From: Trochalopteron elliotii
Lineage: Eukaryota > Chordata > Aves > Passeriformes > Leiothrichidae
Assembly (NCBI GenBank): GCA_024734555.1
Contig: JANPWX010000075.1
Coordinates: 471,456-535,455 of the forward strand
Reading direction: 5' to 3'
Length of the DNA: 64,000 nucleotides
In this document: positions 24,298 to 36,292 of the stretch, piece after piece
Position numbering within the stretch: the stretch's first letter is position 1
How the letters are laid out: the number at the start of each line of letters is the position of its first letter
Translations under genes and position numbers: made by a program
Notes under the pieces: generated by a model
The model's database searches: none
The model's input: only the letters and a program-made list of their open reading frames with translations
What the model was told of the DNA's origin: nothing

Positions 24298-27200
24298 CCC
24301 CTGTCAGTGTCAGTGCATGCAGAGCAGCCCAAGGCGGGTTCGGAACTGATTAAAATCTGAACAGCCTTATGTAAACTTAATGCATAATTAACCTGAGCAA
24401 CGCACTCACAGGAGACATTATTGAGGTCAGGGAAGCATTAGAGCCACAAAAACAACTCTGCTGGCAGATGAGGGATGAGAACATCCACTGTTAAATTATT
24501 TGGATACTTCTCTAATGCAAAGGATAAAACCTGCTGGATCCTAACTGGGACAAGCCTCTGCTCCAGGCAGATTATAGCAGGTTCCTGAGATCCTACTCCA
24601 AAACATGGGATGGCAAAGGCCAGAAAGGAGAGCCCGAGGTGGACAAGCCCTTTTGAGATATTCTGTCCATGTCAGGTGTCCAGCAGAGAATCCAGGGGGG
24701 ATTCCTGCCCTATTGTGTGTGTCCATGAGCCACCTTTGGCTGTCCTTGCACTCAGCTGAGACCACCAGCCCACCCAGGAAAGATTCACCTGGTCCCAAGT
24801 GCAGTCCTTGGGAGGGGGATGGTCCTTGGGAGGTGCCTGTTCCAGGGTGCCCCAGCCCCACAGATGCAGGTGGGAGATGCCTTGGGGTGCTCACCAAGCT
24901 GTTCTTGTGACACACCCCTGAACCCAGTGGGCCCCAGGAAGGCTTGGAGTATTTTTAAGCCTTTACCAGTCTGGGCAAGGATGGATGGAAGTTCTCCCTC
25001 TCCATTTTCACTTCCTGCACTTTCCTTTGCCCCTTCCCTGCCTTCACACCACTGTCACAGTTCCACGGTGCAGAAGAACCTTTCAGACTCTCCCAAGTGG
25101 TGTTTGGGGCTCCAAGGTCCCAGTGATCTTCCTGATGCCAATTAAAACAACAGGGAAGGTTCCCACTTGTCAGAGTCCATAACCCAACAACCCAACACAG
25201 GCATTGCCCTCCCTCCACTCCTGGCTTGCTTACAGCCACAGCAGCTGTTCCACAATTCCCACTTTCTAAAAACCCACATTAAATCAAGGTCTCTTTTGCC
25301 AAAATCCAGTAAAACAGACCTGGTGAAACATTCCAGGGAGACCAAGGGCTGCCTTTCCCAGGCTGGCCCTGTCCCAGAAGATCACCATGTAAATACTTGA
25401 GGCTCCCTCTGGAGAGAGCCAAGGGCTTTATTGGCACCTCTGCTCCCAAACATCCCACAGGCACAGCACCTACTTGGGATTACCCCAGCACCCCAGAGGG
25501 TTTTGTGGCAATGGATTCACCTGGGATGAGCCCTCTCACCCCCTCCTGCCCCTGGGCAATATCTCTGATGCTTTCAGCACACACAGACTGGGGGCAGTGC
25601 CAGCAGCTCTGTGAGGCAGTGCCAGGCTGTCTTCCTTTTCCAAACAATCCAAAACAAGAAAAAATTAACCAGAATGTCCAAATAGTTCATTTTGCAGCTA
25701 ATTTAATGATAATTGGACATAATAGGCTTGGAGTCCTTGCATTTGCAGAAAACAAATATTTTAAGTGTGCCAGGCTTCACTTGCTGAAGTGCCTCCCTGC
25801 CCCTCCCAGGGCTAGAAAGGCTCACTTGGGAAGGAGGGATGGTCTCAGCCCTCCAGACTCCAGGAGAAATGCAAACACCAGCTGTCCACAACTCCTGAAT
25901 GCAGCAGCAATGACAAGGCACAACATTCTCAGGCACAGGTGGAGCAAAGCCTGATCCAAACCCAGCTCAGCCCAGCACGTGGCACAGTCCTGGCTGCTCC
26001 CACAGGACAGGGCAGATGGAGCCCTGCAGCCAAAGGGCTCAGGTGGATCATTCCAGCTGTCCCACAGTTCAATCCTCAGCCCCACGAGGGGGGCAGGCAC
26101 ACCAACAAGGTGATGGACCACGCCTGGGAGGGCAGCTCCAAGGGGGAAACTGGGGACAGCCCAGGGAGCCCACAGAGCTGCAGTGACTGTGGCAGTAAGG
26201 ACAGGCCCTTAACAGGCTCCAGAAGAGCCAGGTTTTCCTCTGTTTCTGTTAGTGCTTGCAAGTCTGCACTTCCACTGCAGGAAATGAAAGCCTGGAGCAA
26301 CCTGGTCCTTCAAACTGGCAGAAGTCCTGCAAAAGCAGGACACTCACCACACATTTCATCCTTGCTTCCTTCATCCTCTTGCACAAGGCCTCCCATTACA
26401 CTTAAAGAGGTTTTGTGGTGTGGCTGTCATCCAGATATCCACTGTAAACTCCATGGAAGAGCCTTGACAAGCACAGCACCCATGACTCTGTTGCATTGAA
26501 AGGAAAAACTGGCTGCTGGTGGCAGCACAGGACTTCTGGGATGCAGCTCCCTCATCTGTCAAGTAACAAGATAAAACAGCCCTTCCTCAGTTCACAGAGG
26601 TGCTATAATTCATACCTGACACGTGCAACATTCCCTGGCAAGCCCTGGAAAAGCCATTAGCACCAGAGGGGAGGTGAGGCCACGCTCTGCCACCTCTCTC
26701 TGTCCCTGTGCAGCAGGTGACTGCCACCAGCTCGCCCAACACGTGAGACTGAAAATGAAACAACTCTCATTTGCTTTCTGTTGCTTTCCAAGTGACACCT
26801 TGCACACTTGCTGGAGGTGCCACTGTCACCAGGTCACCGTGAATGTCTGATTGCCTGGAGGGACATGGACTCACATTTTTAAAAAAGGGTGATAATGCAA
26901 AGACACTCAGTGACATTTTCCCTTGTTCACATGGAGAGAAAAACCTTGCAATCTCAGGTCTATTGCATGAGACAGAAATTTCATGAATCTGAGAATCTGG
27001 AAGCAAGCAAGGGAAAAGAGAAAGAGCAGTGTTTTATATTTTGAGTATGGCTCAAGGTGGCCTCATACAGGAGGATTAATTTCCCAGAGCTCAGCTTTAG
27101 TAACTCCCCATGAGATGGTGGCACTCAGCCCTGCCAGGCCCTCACCAGCTTGCTCCAGGACTGTTTCAGCACATTTAACACATATTTAACAGCTGAAACC

Positions 27201-28700
27201 CTCTTTGAATCTCCAGTCATTTCCCTGGTTTCAGCTCTTCTGGTGGATCCTTTGGTCGGGATCTTTGCCTCCCTCTCACAGACCTTTTTTCCCACCTGCA
27301 CATCAGCCCTGGCACAGCTGCTGAAGGTACCCCAGACACCCCATGAGCAAAAGCCCTTCCTCTCCAGGGCTGCAGCCCTGCAGGGTGTGGGATTGCCAAA
27401 ACAAACTGACAGCCCAGCCTTGGAGAGCTGCCAAAAATCAAGTGCTGCCCACCTGAAGGATCACAAGGGGCACAGGGATCTCATCCAGATGACCAACACC
27501 CATTTTCCAGTCTCAGCTTCAGCACTCCAGGCTGCTCCTCAGGGTCAGACCAGCCCCCTTGAAACCCCTCTGACCTTCTCCCCTGCTTTATTTTTGAACA
27601 CATGGAGCTTGCCTCTCTTTTGCAGAGAATTTCCTTGGACCTGTTGACTCCTCACCCATCAAATTTAAATTTACCTTACCAAGGTTGCAACCAAGGCTCT
27701 GTGCCAGTGACTGCCCATGCTGGTGGCAGATAATTTGTTCTAGTAGTCCCCATGCTGCTGGCCCTACACTGAATCTCCTCTCAGTTCAGCACAGAGGAAA
27801 AAAAACCCCAACATCCTACATCCCAAACAGATTTTGATGGGTGATCCATGCACGTGGAAGTCCTACAGGATGGCAGAGATTGGGTATCAGCAGCTGCATT
27901 CAGGCCTTGGCAAAGATGAAAATGTTTTGTGCTCACCTGAGCCGTTCTTATTTACACCCCCAAACACAGCACTTGCTCTCCTGAAAACCTACAAATTAAG
28001 AGCCAGGTTATTCCAGCTCCCAGCCATGCTGCTGCTCCTCTTCCAGAGGAATTTTACACCCAAAGCTTTGGCAGAACCTGCTGCTGGGCCCACCCAGCTT
28101 TCCTGTCAGCCACCACACGGGAGGAGCTGGAACAGGATCTCTCCTCCGTGTGAAACAGGATCACTGCTCAAACAGCCTCCCATCAAAAGGGAACCTGCCA
28201 ACCCACAGGGTCCTTGTTCCCCCATCACAGGGTCTTCAGCTCACCAAGATCAAGGGCTCTTCCTTTGCTCCTTTTCCCCTGAAAAGCAGGAGGAAGCTGC
28301 AGATATACTACGAGCACTTAGGAGGAAAAACATTACAGCATCTAAAGGTGCTTTAAATGATTTAGATACAAACTTGCCTGTAATAAGACATCTATTTTGG
28401 TTAATCTCTTAGTTGCAAATCTTGAAACTCTTGAACCTGCCTCAGGCTACTGTCAGCAGCACTTCATTTAACACTGCTTATTGGGAATAACTGCTATTTC
28501 CCACTGTAACCTCCAAACCTCTTAAAGTCTCTCTTATTGCTCTGCCCAAATATACTTGCCTTCAGGATACAGAGAGTTTTTTCTTGCTAAGAAGTGTTAA
28601 GATGATTTGAACAAGCTGAATCAGAAGAGACTGTTTCTCAGGCAAAGCTGCCAAGACTCCAAACACCATCCCTGAGATATTTTGGGAGCTATTCCTTTTT
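24298..28700. other. Intergenic DNA without a recognisable gene
   Basis: The start (24330-24450) is AT-rich with TGATTAAAATC and TGCATAATTAACC motifs. The rest is ordinary intergenic sequence. Open frames of up to 192 codons (27834-28412) show no family features. Confidence 0.45.
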
Positions 28701-28726
28701 GGGTTTTTTTGAGCATTTGCTTGGGG

Positions 28727-28776
28727 TATAAAATCCAACAGCTGCACTCTGATCACTCTTCACAAGCAAAGGAAAG
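28727..28776 (+). promoter_or_regulatory. Possible TATA promoter with short first exon and splice donor
   Basis: GGGGTATAAAATCC places a strong TATA box at 28727-28733. About 28 bases on lies a TCACTCTTCAC initiator-like site, and AAAG|GTAAGG at 28776/28777 is a near-consensus donor. A TTTATTTCCAG acceptor follows at about 28979. No coding second exon could be recognised, so this is speculative. Confidence 0.25.
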
Positions 28777-31369
28777 GTAAGGGATGGAGGGGTGTGTGTT
28801 CATCCTGCAGGAAAGTCACCTGGGGGAAGGGATCTCCCTCCCTGCCCACACCTGTGGCTGTGGAGACCATCCCCAGCTCCCCATGGCCATGGTCAGAGCT
28901 CTCTGAGGAGCCTCCTGGGGACTTTAACAGCACCAGTGCAGCTCTTGTGTTCTAAACTCAACCCCATTTTTATTTCCAGGGGATGCAGAGCTGTGGTGGG
29001 CAGCTGTGACTGCAGTCCCACCCACCCCAGCTCAGCAGGTTTGATTTTAGACACAACCAGCTGGACCTTGGACATAGCCAGCACTGACCTGGGGGGTGTC
29101 ACAGCTCCAACCCCAACAAATCTGGGAATTTGTGATTTGTGAGGTCCCTCCCTGTCCTGCAGGCACAGGAGCAGCATGAAACCACTGCCCCTTTGGTTGC
29201 CAAGCAGCAGCCACAGGCAGGAGCAGCTGCAGCACAGCAAACAGAGCTACAAGAGCCCTCCAAGCCTTTTAGATGGGGCACTTAACTGCAATACAGGAGT
29301 CTCCAGCCCAGGCCCGTGTCTGGGGCAGGTTTGCAGACCCCAGTGCAGCCTCAGTCACCACCTTCCCTCTGCTCACTGGGAAAAGCTTTGATCACTGAAG
29401 AGTTTTGGCCCACGTGGAGCAGGACACAGAAATGGGGAACCAGCACCCCAAAGAAAAGGGGCAGGGCTCACAGCAGACACAGGCCTGACCTGGGATCAGT
29501 TTCTGTTGCCACCAATGTGCTTGAGAAAGTGCCCAGCATTAAGGGATTACAGCTCTGGGGGTTTAGAGCCACACTCTCACATCCATCTGCACCAGGTTTC
29601 ACACAGGAGCCTTGATAGAAACAAAACCCCAAATCGGTGTGAAATATGTGTCTACAAGCTGTGATAAATAACAGCCTGTCTGTGCAGGCTAAAAGACCCT
29701 CTCTGCTCTATACATCCACCTTGGTTTAGTAAGGATGAAGCCACCAATTAATCCAGTCTCTGCCAAACCATAACCAAACAAGAACCAGCCTGCTGACTGC
29801 AGGGCCAAACTGGTACCACAGCCCAATTTCCAAGGACTGGTGTGCCAGGGCACTCAGCTTTAGCACACCCCAGTCCCTGCAACGCTGCAGGGGTCAAAAC
29901 TCTGCATTTCCATGCTCAGATTCCCTGTGCCTCCCTGTTCTCTGCTGCTCTGGAGCTAGCCCTCAATTTGAGCTCAGGTTGTAGGTAGTAAACAATTTTT
30001 TCCCCTTCCCCCAAAATATCCCACTTTGCATAATCAAATCTCACTTTATCCCTGCTTGAAGCAAAGCACTTGTGGGGAGTGGGCCTTGGGAGAAAGGTGG
30101 GCCACAGCCATAGCACACAGTTACATTTATAGTTAAAGCAGAATAAGTACTCCTTGAACCTATTTCTCCCCACATTCCAGCTCTCACAGAAGTTGCCAGC
30201 AGGACAGAACCACCCCAGGAACTCTGAGTCAGCCCAGCCCCACACATCTTGACTCCAGACAATGCTTCCTCACTCCTGAGGGCAAACAGCTGCTGCTTTT
30301 AGGCCCTCTGGAGGGTTTAGGAGTGGAGCACCTGCACCAGCAACCGATGACACTTACGGCTCCTCAATTAAGCAAATTTTGCACCAGAAGGGAGATAAAT
30401 GTGTGACTGCTGGCCGGGGCATCCAGTTCCCCTGGCCCTTGTGCTGTGACAACGACCTGCAGCAGGTCCTGGAGGTGCCTCAGTGTCCCAGCAGGGGTAG
30501 GGAAGCACCAGAGTGGCTCTGTGAGCCCAGAGGGTGCCAGCAGGATAAGGGGGCATTTTTTGGGGGCAGAAGGCACCTCCAAAGTGTCACCCCTGGTCTT
30601 ATCCTGAGATAGATCCCTCAGAGCTCTGCTGAACATCAATAAATCTTCGTGGTGGGACAGGTGGTCATTAGAGATGCTTCTTCCAAACCCTTTGTGTCTT
30701 CATCCATCAGTCAGCTCTCTCTGCTGGAGAAGGTCCCTTCCATCCTGGAGAGTTTCAGAAGTAATTTGCAGACATCTCAGCTTGCCCAGTAATTTTCTTC
30801 CTTATTAAATATTGCTAATGACAGGGTTTTAGACTCTCGGCCATACATCCACTTTCTGTTCTAGTATAAATTTTAATCTGTCTTCCCTCTTCCTCCTAGA
30901 CAAGTCTTTAAAAAAAATTACTGGAATAAAAAGGAAAGCACCAAGTAATTGCAAAGGGCTGCTTAAAACAGAAAGGAAGGAAAGCTAAGGAAAGTTATAA
31001 TGATTGAAAAGTTCAATAAAATCGGAGAAAAGCAGGAAAAATTCTGATTTTTAATGAAATGGATGGCGAGGTGTCACTGGTACATGGCAGCAGATCTCTG
31101 CAAGGTGAGGTCTGTTTTCCCTCCCCAGGTCAGGCTCCCACCTCCATGGGCCACTTGAAAACCACAACCCCATTCCCTTCATTTTCTCTTCTCCATTCAC
31201 CCTCAAGCTAAATCTTTTCATCTGGCGCTTTCAAAGCCTAACCAATGAAACGCTGAAACCAACAAAACCGTTTGTGGGGGAAAAGTTTTCTGAGGAAAAC
31301 CAGCACGAAAGATGGTGTTTCACCCAAAGCCATGGGCAGAAAACGGGAGGCTGGAGTTGAAAAGCTCAC

Positions 31370-31500
31370 GCAGATGAATCTTGAACGGGTCTATTCTCAC
31401 CACCATAATGAGCACATACATGATTAATGAAAATATTTATCCTCATAACCCACTGCAGCGAGTTAATATTTAATCCAAAATCCACGTGAAAAGCCCAACC
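31370..31500. promoter_or_regulatory. Candidate conserved noncoding element
   Basis: CACCATAATGAGCACATAC, ATGATTAATGAAAATATTTA and AGTTAATATTTAATCC lie in a repeat-free block. The composition and motif density suggest an enhancer. Not testable here. Confidence 0.3.
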
Positions 31501-31609
31501 TCTCCTTGGTTCCTCACCCACCTTCTTGTTTCCTTAGCAATCTCTGAACTCTGCCAAGTGACCTGAGGTTTGGCTCTTTGGGGCTGGCTTTTCCTGGCTT
31601 TCTGCACGA

Positions 31610-31800
31610 GTCCCACACCTTTTGATCCCGAAAGAGCCGCCCCTGGGGACCGACAAGGTTTCTCAGATAATCCCGCCGAGCCGGCGCTTTGTAACGCGCC
31701 TCCCTTTGATATTCAAGGCAAAGCCGGACAGCCCACACATGAAAAGACATCCTTGCCTTTCTTCCCGGGCTTAATTTCATCTGCAAATTAAACATATCGA
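31610..31800. promoter_or_regulatory. Candidate CpG-bearing noncoding element
   Basis: Many CpGs (CCCGAAAGAGCCGCC, CCCGCCGAGCCGGCGC, GTAACGCGCC) are followed by CTTTGATATTCAAGGCAAAG, a Tcf/Lef-like CTTTGAT core. No gene is attached. Confidence 0.3.
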
Positions 31801-32120
31801 GACAGATATTTATAGAGGAGTGCCCCGATCCTCCCGGGAGGGCCGTGGAGTCTCCAATGTGTAATTTTGCTTTAGGAAGATGATTTTAATCTTGACTCTT
31901 TTTTTTTTTCTGAGGCTGGTGGCAGGAGAGGAGAAGGGCAGGGAAGGAGGAGTGCTGGAGTTGGGCTCTCCCTCACAATTTGAGCCCTGGGCTGATGCAG
32001 TGTGGGGTGGTTGGTTGCACACAGGGGGTCCAGGCTCTGTCTGCTCCCATCCTTGTCCTCTGCAAAGCTGTTTCAGGACTTTGACCTTAATAGGTGACAG
32101 TTTTTACTTTTGAAACAACA

Positions 32121-32436
32121 GGGTCTGTAAACTTTGCAAGAGCTTTCAGGTGTGACTTACAAAAAACACCCAAACCAAACCAACCTCCTTTAAAAATGGT
32201 GCACAGACTGAAATAACTGCTCAGCCCTGGGTCCTGATGGCCCTTTGTGGCAAGGAGCTCTCAGAGTCATCCACCTCCCTGTATCCCAGTCCTCCATCCC
32301 ACATTTTCACTGTGGGAAAACCCCAGCACTGAAAAGAAAAACCCACAAAGAGGGAACATTTTTGGCTTATGTCATTTACAGATATCCTCTAGAGCAGAAC
32401 ATAAAGGACTTTTATTTTGTTTCCCAGTTAAATATT
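32121..32436 (+). repeat. Local segmental duplication, copy 1
   Basis: About 310 bp starting GGGTCTGTAAACTTTGC are repeated at 35393-35700 in the same orientation with roughly 90% identity by eye. Shared pieces include GGTGCACAGACTGAAATAAC and CTCCATCCCACATTTTCACT. This is the longer copy; it contains a 10-base piece (GATGGCC region) missing from copy 2. Confidence 0.85.
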
Positions 32437-32689
32437 TTTATTTTATCTTCTTGTTAAAGAGTAACTCAGTGCTGTTCTCTTGCCCAGCATCACTCATTTA
32501 AACGTCCTCCTGATGGGAAGAGTTCAGGGGAGGGAAACTTGCAGGAAAGATGGTTTCAGTAGTGATAAGGAGGGGGGACTTTGGCACATTTCTGCATGCT
32601 ATGAGGAATGTCTTTAAGCTTCAGTAAACTTTTGGAGTCCCTGGGAAGCTGGTAATGTGCCTTTGAAGGAAGTATGACTTATGAAATTG

Positions 32690-32870
32690 CAGTTTTTAGC
32701 TTAGCTGGGTAATGTTAATGAGAAAATATCACGGGCTGCGGGTGGAAGTCTCCTGAATCCCATAAGTTAGGGATAAATTATTCTGTTTTCCTAAATGAAG
32801 CAGCGCTGTGCAATGCTGCTCCTAAATCAGGCTGACGGTGAGAATTATTTATTAATTTGTGAAGGTCCAG
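32690..32870. promoter_or_regulatory. Candidate conserved noncoding element
   Basis: GTAATGTTAATGAGAAAATA, GGATAAATTATTCTG and TTATTTATTAATTTGTG lie in a unique block with few repeats. Its right edge (32857-32872) is also found at the end of the duplicated segment near 35697. Confidence 0.25.
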
Positions 32871-33899
32871 AGAGAAGCTCAGGCAAATAAATACAAACTA
32901 AACAGACTGAGAGAGTTACAAACCTGAGCTTGCTGTGGGTGGGGAAGAAAAGGCTTTGCTGGGGTGATGAGGAGGAGCAGGAGGGTTGGGACCAGCACCT
33001 TGTGTGATGGAGGCAGCACGAGGAGCTGCAAGTGGAGGGACAAATCCTGCTTTCTGCTGGAACCACAGTGAAGATGATCAACCCCCCCCAAGCTTTCAGC
33101 TGCAGTGAAATCCCCGTAATTAAAGCCTGAGCTCTGCTGCTCTGCCCGTGCCTGCTGCAGCCCGGCTGGCACATCAAAGGGAGATGTTTCCCATGAGGAC
33201 AGCTCCCACATCAGGGCACTCAGGGTTTGATGCACACTCTGGTGTGTGAGTGGTGGCCCAGCAAAGTCTCTGAACTGCAGCTCACACCGAGCAGGTGATG
33301 CCACATCCCCCTGGGGCTGCTGGGGCTCGGTGGTGCCCTGGTTTTGGGCAGCACAGCTCGACCCAAGGCTCCATCCCTGGAGCAGGAGCTCCTCTGGGCT
33401 CTGCAGGTACCACCCAGCCCAGCTTCCCCTCCCACCCAGAGAGGATTTATTCCTCCCTGAGCAGGTCTGCAATGATGGCATTAATCAGGGAGATGGACGA
33501 GTACAAGCCCGTTTATTGTGCACTGTGGGTGAGTGATAAGTCTGTGCTGGTGCCTGGGATAGCAATCAGGAGAAAGGAGCCAAAGGAAGAGGAGGGAAGA
33601 GCAGCATTGTGGGTAAATATGTGTGCTTCTGGTGGTGATTACCCTCCAAGTAATTAGTTTTTAAATCAGGCAGACGTTTCGGGAACGACTCGCTATGAGC
33701 TGCTTTAATTATTTATACTCCCTTTTTATTCTTATTATTTATAGTCCTCCTCTCTGGATGGAGATGCTCTTTGGAACCTGACCCATCTCCAGCCCTCCCT
33801 GGCCCTGCAGCTGCCTCCTCCAGGGCTGCCAGGCACCCCCAGAGCCCGGCTGGGCTGGGGGATCCTCTCTCCCTCTCCCTCCCAGAGCCAGGCAAGGCG

Positions 33900-34035
33900 A
33901 GCCAGGGCCCATCCTCACTGTGGAAAGCCCTGTTCAGATCGGCAATTAAACTCTCACTCATCTTCATTTCCCTCCTTTGTTAAAGTGAGGCCACTCAATC
34001 AGCCATTAGTGCAAGGTCCTTTCTGTCAGCCAAGG
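33900..34035. promoter_or_regulatory. Candidate conserved noncoding element
   Basis: GATCGGCAATTAAACTCTCA, CCTTTGTTAAAGTGAGG and CAATCAGCCATTAGTGC are Sox- and homeobox-like cores in a repeat-free stretch. Inference only. Confidence 0.25.
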
Positions 34036-35049
34036 CATCCTCAGGCACATTTCCCTTGCAGACAGCTGGGGAGAGTGTGGGCAGGGGGAGCAGCTCCTTG
34101 CCTGCTCCCTTCTCACCCAAACCCTCCCCATCCAGCCCCTGCCAGGTCACTGCTGCCCTTTGGCCAAGGCTCTGGGGAGCGAGGGGAGATTTTGCAATGG
34201 CCAACCCTTCCCCCAGCTGGGATTTTTCCCACAGCACCACACAAGCCCCTGTTCCATCAGAGCATCTGGTGTTGTTGCTCTCCCTTTGCCAACCCCACCT
34301 CTCTGGAGCTTCCTAACATCTGGAAGCCATTCCCTGCACCATTCCCATGAAGGGACCTTCGACCTCTCAAACTCCTCCTCTGGGCTAAACAAAAGCTGCC
34401 CTTACTGCTGAGCTGGGGAATTTTGCCTGCTTTCCCCTCTCTCCATCCACAAACCATTTCTCAATGTGTCACCAGGGCAGCATCTGCCTGCAGAGCCCTG
34501 GAGCATCCTCTGTCCCATCTCCCTCATACGCTCAGACACCAGCAATGAGGAAAACTGCAAAAAAACCCCAAATCCCACACGAGAAAAACCACAATATGGG
34601 CAAAACCTGCTGCAGATTCCTCCAGGAGCAAGGCCCATGTCCCCTGTTTGTAGCTACTACAAGTACCCGTTGATTTTCCCTGCTCCCTCCCTAGGAGCTT
34701 TTGTTCTGAGTCTTGCTCTGGTTACAACAGTGAGAACACCTTGACTTTGCTGCTTCTCACCCTGGAATAATTTGTGAGCTGGGGGGGTGAGGGGGATTTG
34801 GGCTGAAGCAACCACAGAACTCCTGTGGACCCCAAAGAATGGAGGTGTGTTGATAGGGATGGGTTTGGCACTGGGGCGAAGGGGAGCCCATCACTGCACA
34901 CCTCACTGGGTGCCACGTGAGATGAGTCAATTCACTGCACCAAAACCCAGGGGCCAGCAGAAAAGCAGAGTAAAAATGTACATAAACCTGTCCTGTGCTC
35001 TAGAGCCCCACAGGAACCTGAGCTGAGTGCTGTCCTGCTGGGTTTGTTT

Positions 35050-35195
35050 TCATCCAGTCCCACAGAATCCCAGAGGGGCTGAGGCTGGAAAGGGCCTCTG
35101 GAAGTCACTTGCTCCAGCTCAAGCAGGGTCACTTGGAGCTGCTCAGCCAGGAGTGGGTCCAGGTGGCTTCTGAGTTCCACCACTTGGGGGGGAAA
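35050..35195 (-). mobile_element. CR1 LINE 3' end fragment
   Basis: CCCACAGAATCCCAGAGGGG, GCTGGAAAGGGCCTCTGGAA, then CAGCTCAAGCAGGGTCACTT and GCTGCTCAGCCAGGAGTGGG give the CR1 tail in reverse orientation. Confidence 0.85.
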
Positions 35196-35392
35196 ACCAC
35201 AATAAACACATCAGAGAGAGATTAAACCACCAGAGGGGACAGTGTCAGGTCTGTGACACCAGAGAAGAACGTGGTTTTCAGGATGGCCAATCTTCCAAGG
35301 GAAACCAACTTCCAAGGGCACCATCCCAAGGCCAGCCCTGCAGTCATGAAGGGCTCTGAAGACCATCTGCCTGTGGAGCCAAAGCCACAGCT

Positions 35393-35755
35393 GGGTCTGT
35401 AAACTTTGCCAGCAAGAGCTTTCAGGTGTGACTTACAAAAAATACCCAAACCAAACCAACCTCCTTTAAAAATGGTGCACAGACTGAAATAACTGCTCAG
35501 CCCTGCATCCTTTGTGGCAAGGAGCTCTGAGAGTCATCCACCTCCCTGTATCCCAGTCCTCCATCCCACATTTTCACTGTGGGCAGCCTCCAGCACTGAA
35601 AAAAACTCACAAAAAGGGAACATTTTGGCTTACGTGATTTACAGATATCCCCTAGAGCAGAGGACAAAGGACTTTTGTTTCCCAGTTAAATATTTTGTGA
35701 AGGTCCAGAGCTTCATATTCCAGAGCTGAAATATTTTGTGAAGGTCCAGAAGGGC
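35393..35755 (+). repeat. Local segmental duplication, copy 2, with 41-bp tandem end
   Basis: 35393-35690 matches 32121-32430. The match then jumps to TTGTGAAGGTCCAGAG, which in the first locus lies at 32857-32872, 420 bp away. AAATATTTTGTGAAGGTCCAG is itself repeated twice here at a 41-bp spacing (35688 and 35729). Confidence 0.82.
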
Positions 35756-36120
35756 AGCTCCTGCTTGCCCTTGAACTGGGGGCAACCCACCTCTCCATAA
35801 AACCCCCAGGAAGCACAGTGGGAACAGCTTCACCATGGAAGCAGAGGGTTGGGATCCACCTGCCTCCCTCAGGACCAGGCTGGCTCCATCCCAAAGGGGC
35901 TCAGCAGAATCAGCTCCAGCACTTTGCAGGGTACCTGGGGCAGGTATCTGAGGGGGGATGAGTCAAGGGGGTCAGGAATTATCTTTCACCCTAAACAGGG
36001 CAGTTCTGGAGCTGGACTTTCCCATGACCCCCAGCCCTACTGGGTCCATGCAGCAATGATTGCACGATGGCTGGGGACAGACATTTCCAAACAAGCCTCC
36101 TTCTATTTGCATTCGAAACA

Positions 36121-36126
36121 TTTATT
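36121..36126 (-). terminator. Distal candidate poly(A) signal of SEPTIN9
   Basis: AATAAA occurs on the minus strand, preceded by a long AT-rich 3' UTR-like stretch and followed by TGTTTCGAATGC. It is about 2 kb from the stop codon and would give the long form. Confidence 0.5.
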
Positions 36127-36266
36127 TTGGGAAATACATATTAAACACTATTATTTATACAAAAATGGACTAAATTTTCATAATGCTTATAACCCCCAAA
36201 AGGCCATTTTAATAGATCTGGATGAAGGGTTTTTTTATTGTATTATTTTCATTTTTTTTCCATCCA

Positions 36267-36292
36267 AAAAAAAAAAAAAAAAAAAAAAAAGG
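36267..36292 (+). repeat. Poly(A) tract of 26
   Basis: An uninterrupted run of A on the plus strand, poly(U) in the SEPTIN9 transcript if the long 3' UTR form is used. A likely length polymorphism. Confidence 0.9.

Larger units (their letters stand above)
28780..32120. other. Intergenic DNA without a recognisable gene
   Basis: No repeat family is recognised. Candidate noncoding elements at 31370-31500 and 31610-31800 are listed separately. Open frames at 28792-29142 and 28893-29240 are antisense to each other and featureless. Confidence 0.45.
32437..35049. other. Intergenic DNA without a recognisable gene
   Basis: This contains candidate elements at 32690-32860 and 33900-34030. The rest is GC-rich unique sequence without a coding signature. 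Confidence 0.45.

Noticed and set aside
25397..26499. Adjacent 185- and 186-codon open frames
   Set aside because: No recognisable domain, splice structure or codon bias; antisense frames of similar size overlap.
33471..33531. Possible small exon (ALIREMDEYKPVYCAL-like frame followed by GTGAGT)
   Set aside because: No acceptor with convincing pyrimidine tract, no second exon and no family match; a conserved noncoding element is as likely.
1..36000. A second protein-coding gene downstream of SEPTIN9
   Set aside because: I searched the plus and minus frames for multi-exon signatures and found only repeat-derived coding remnants (CR1).
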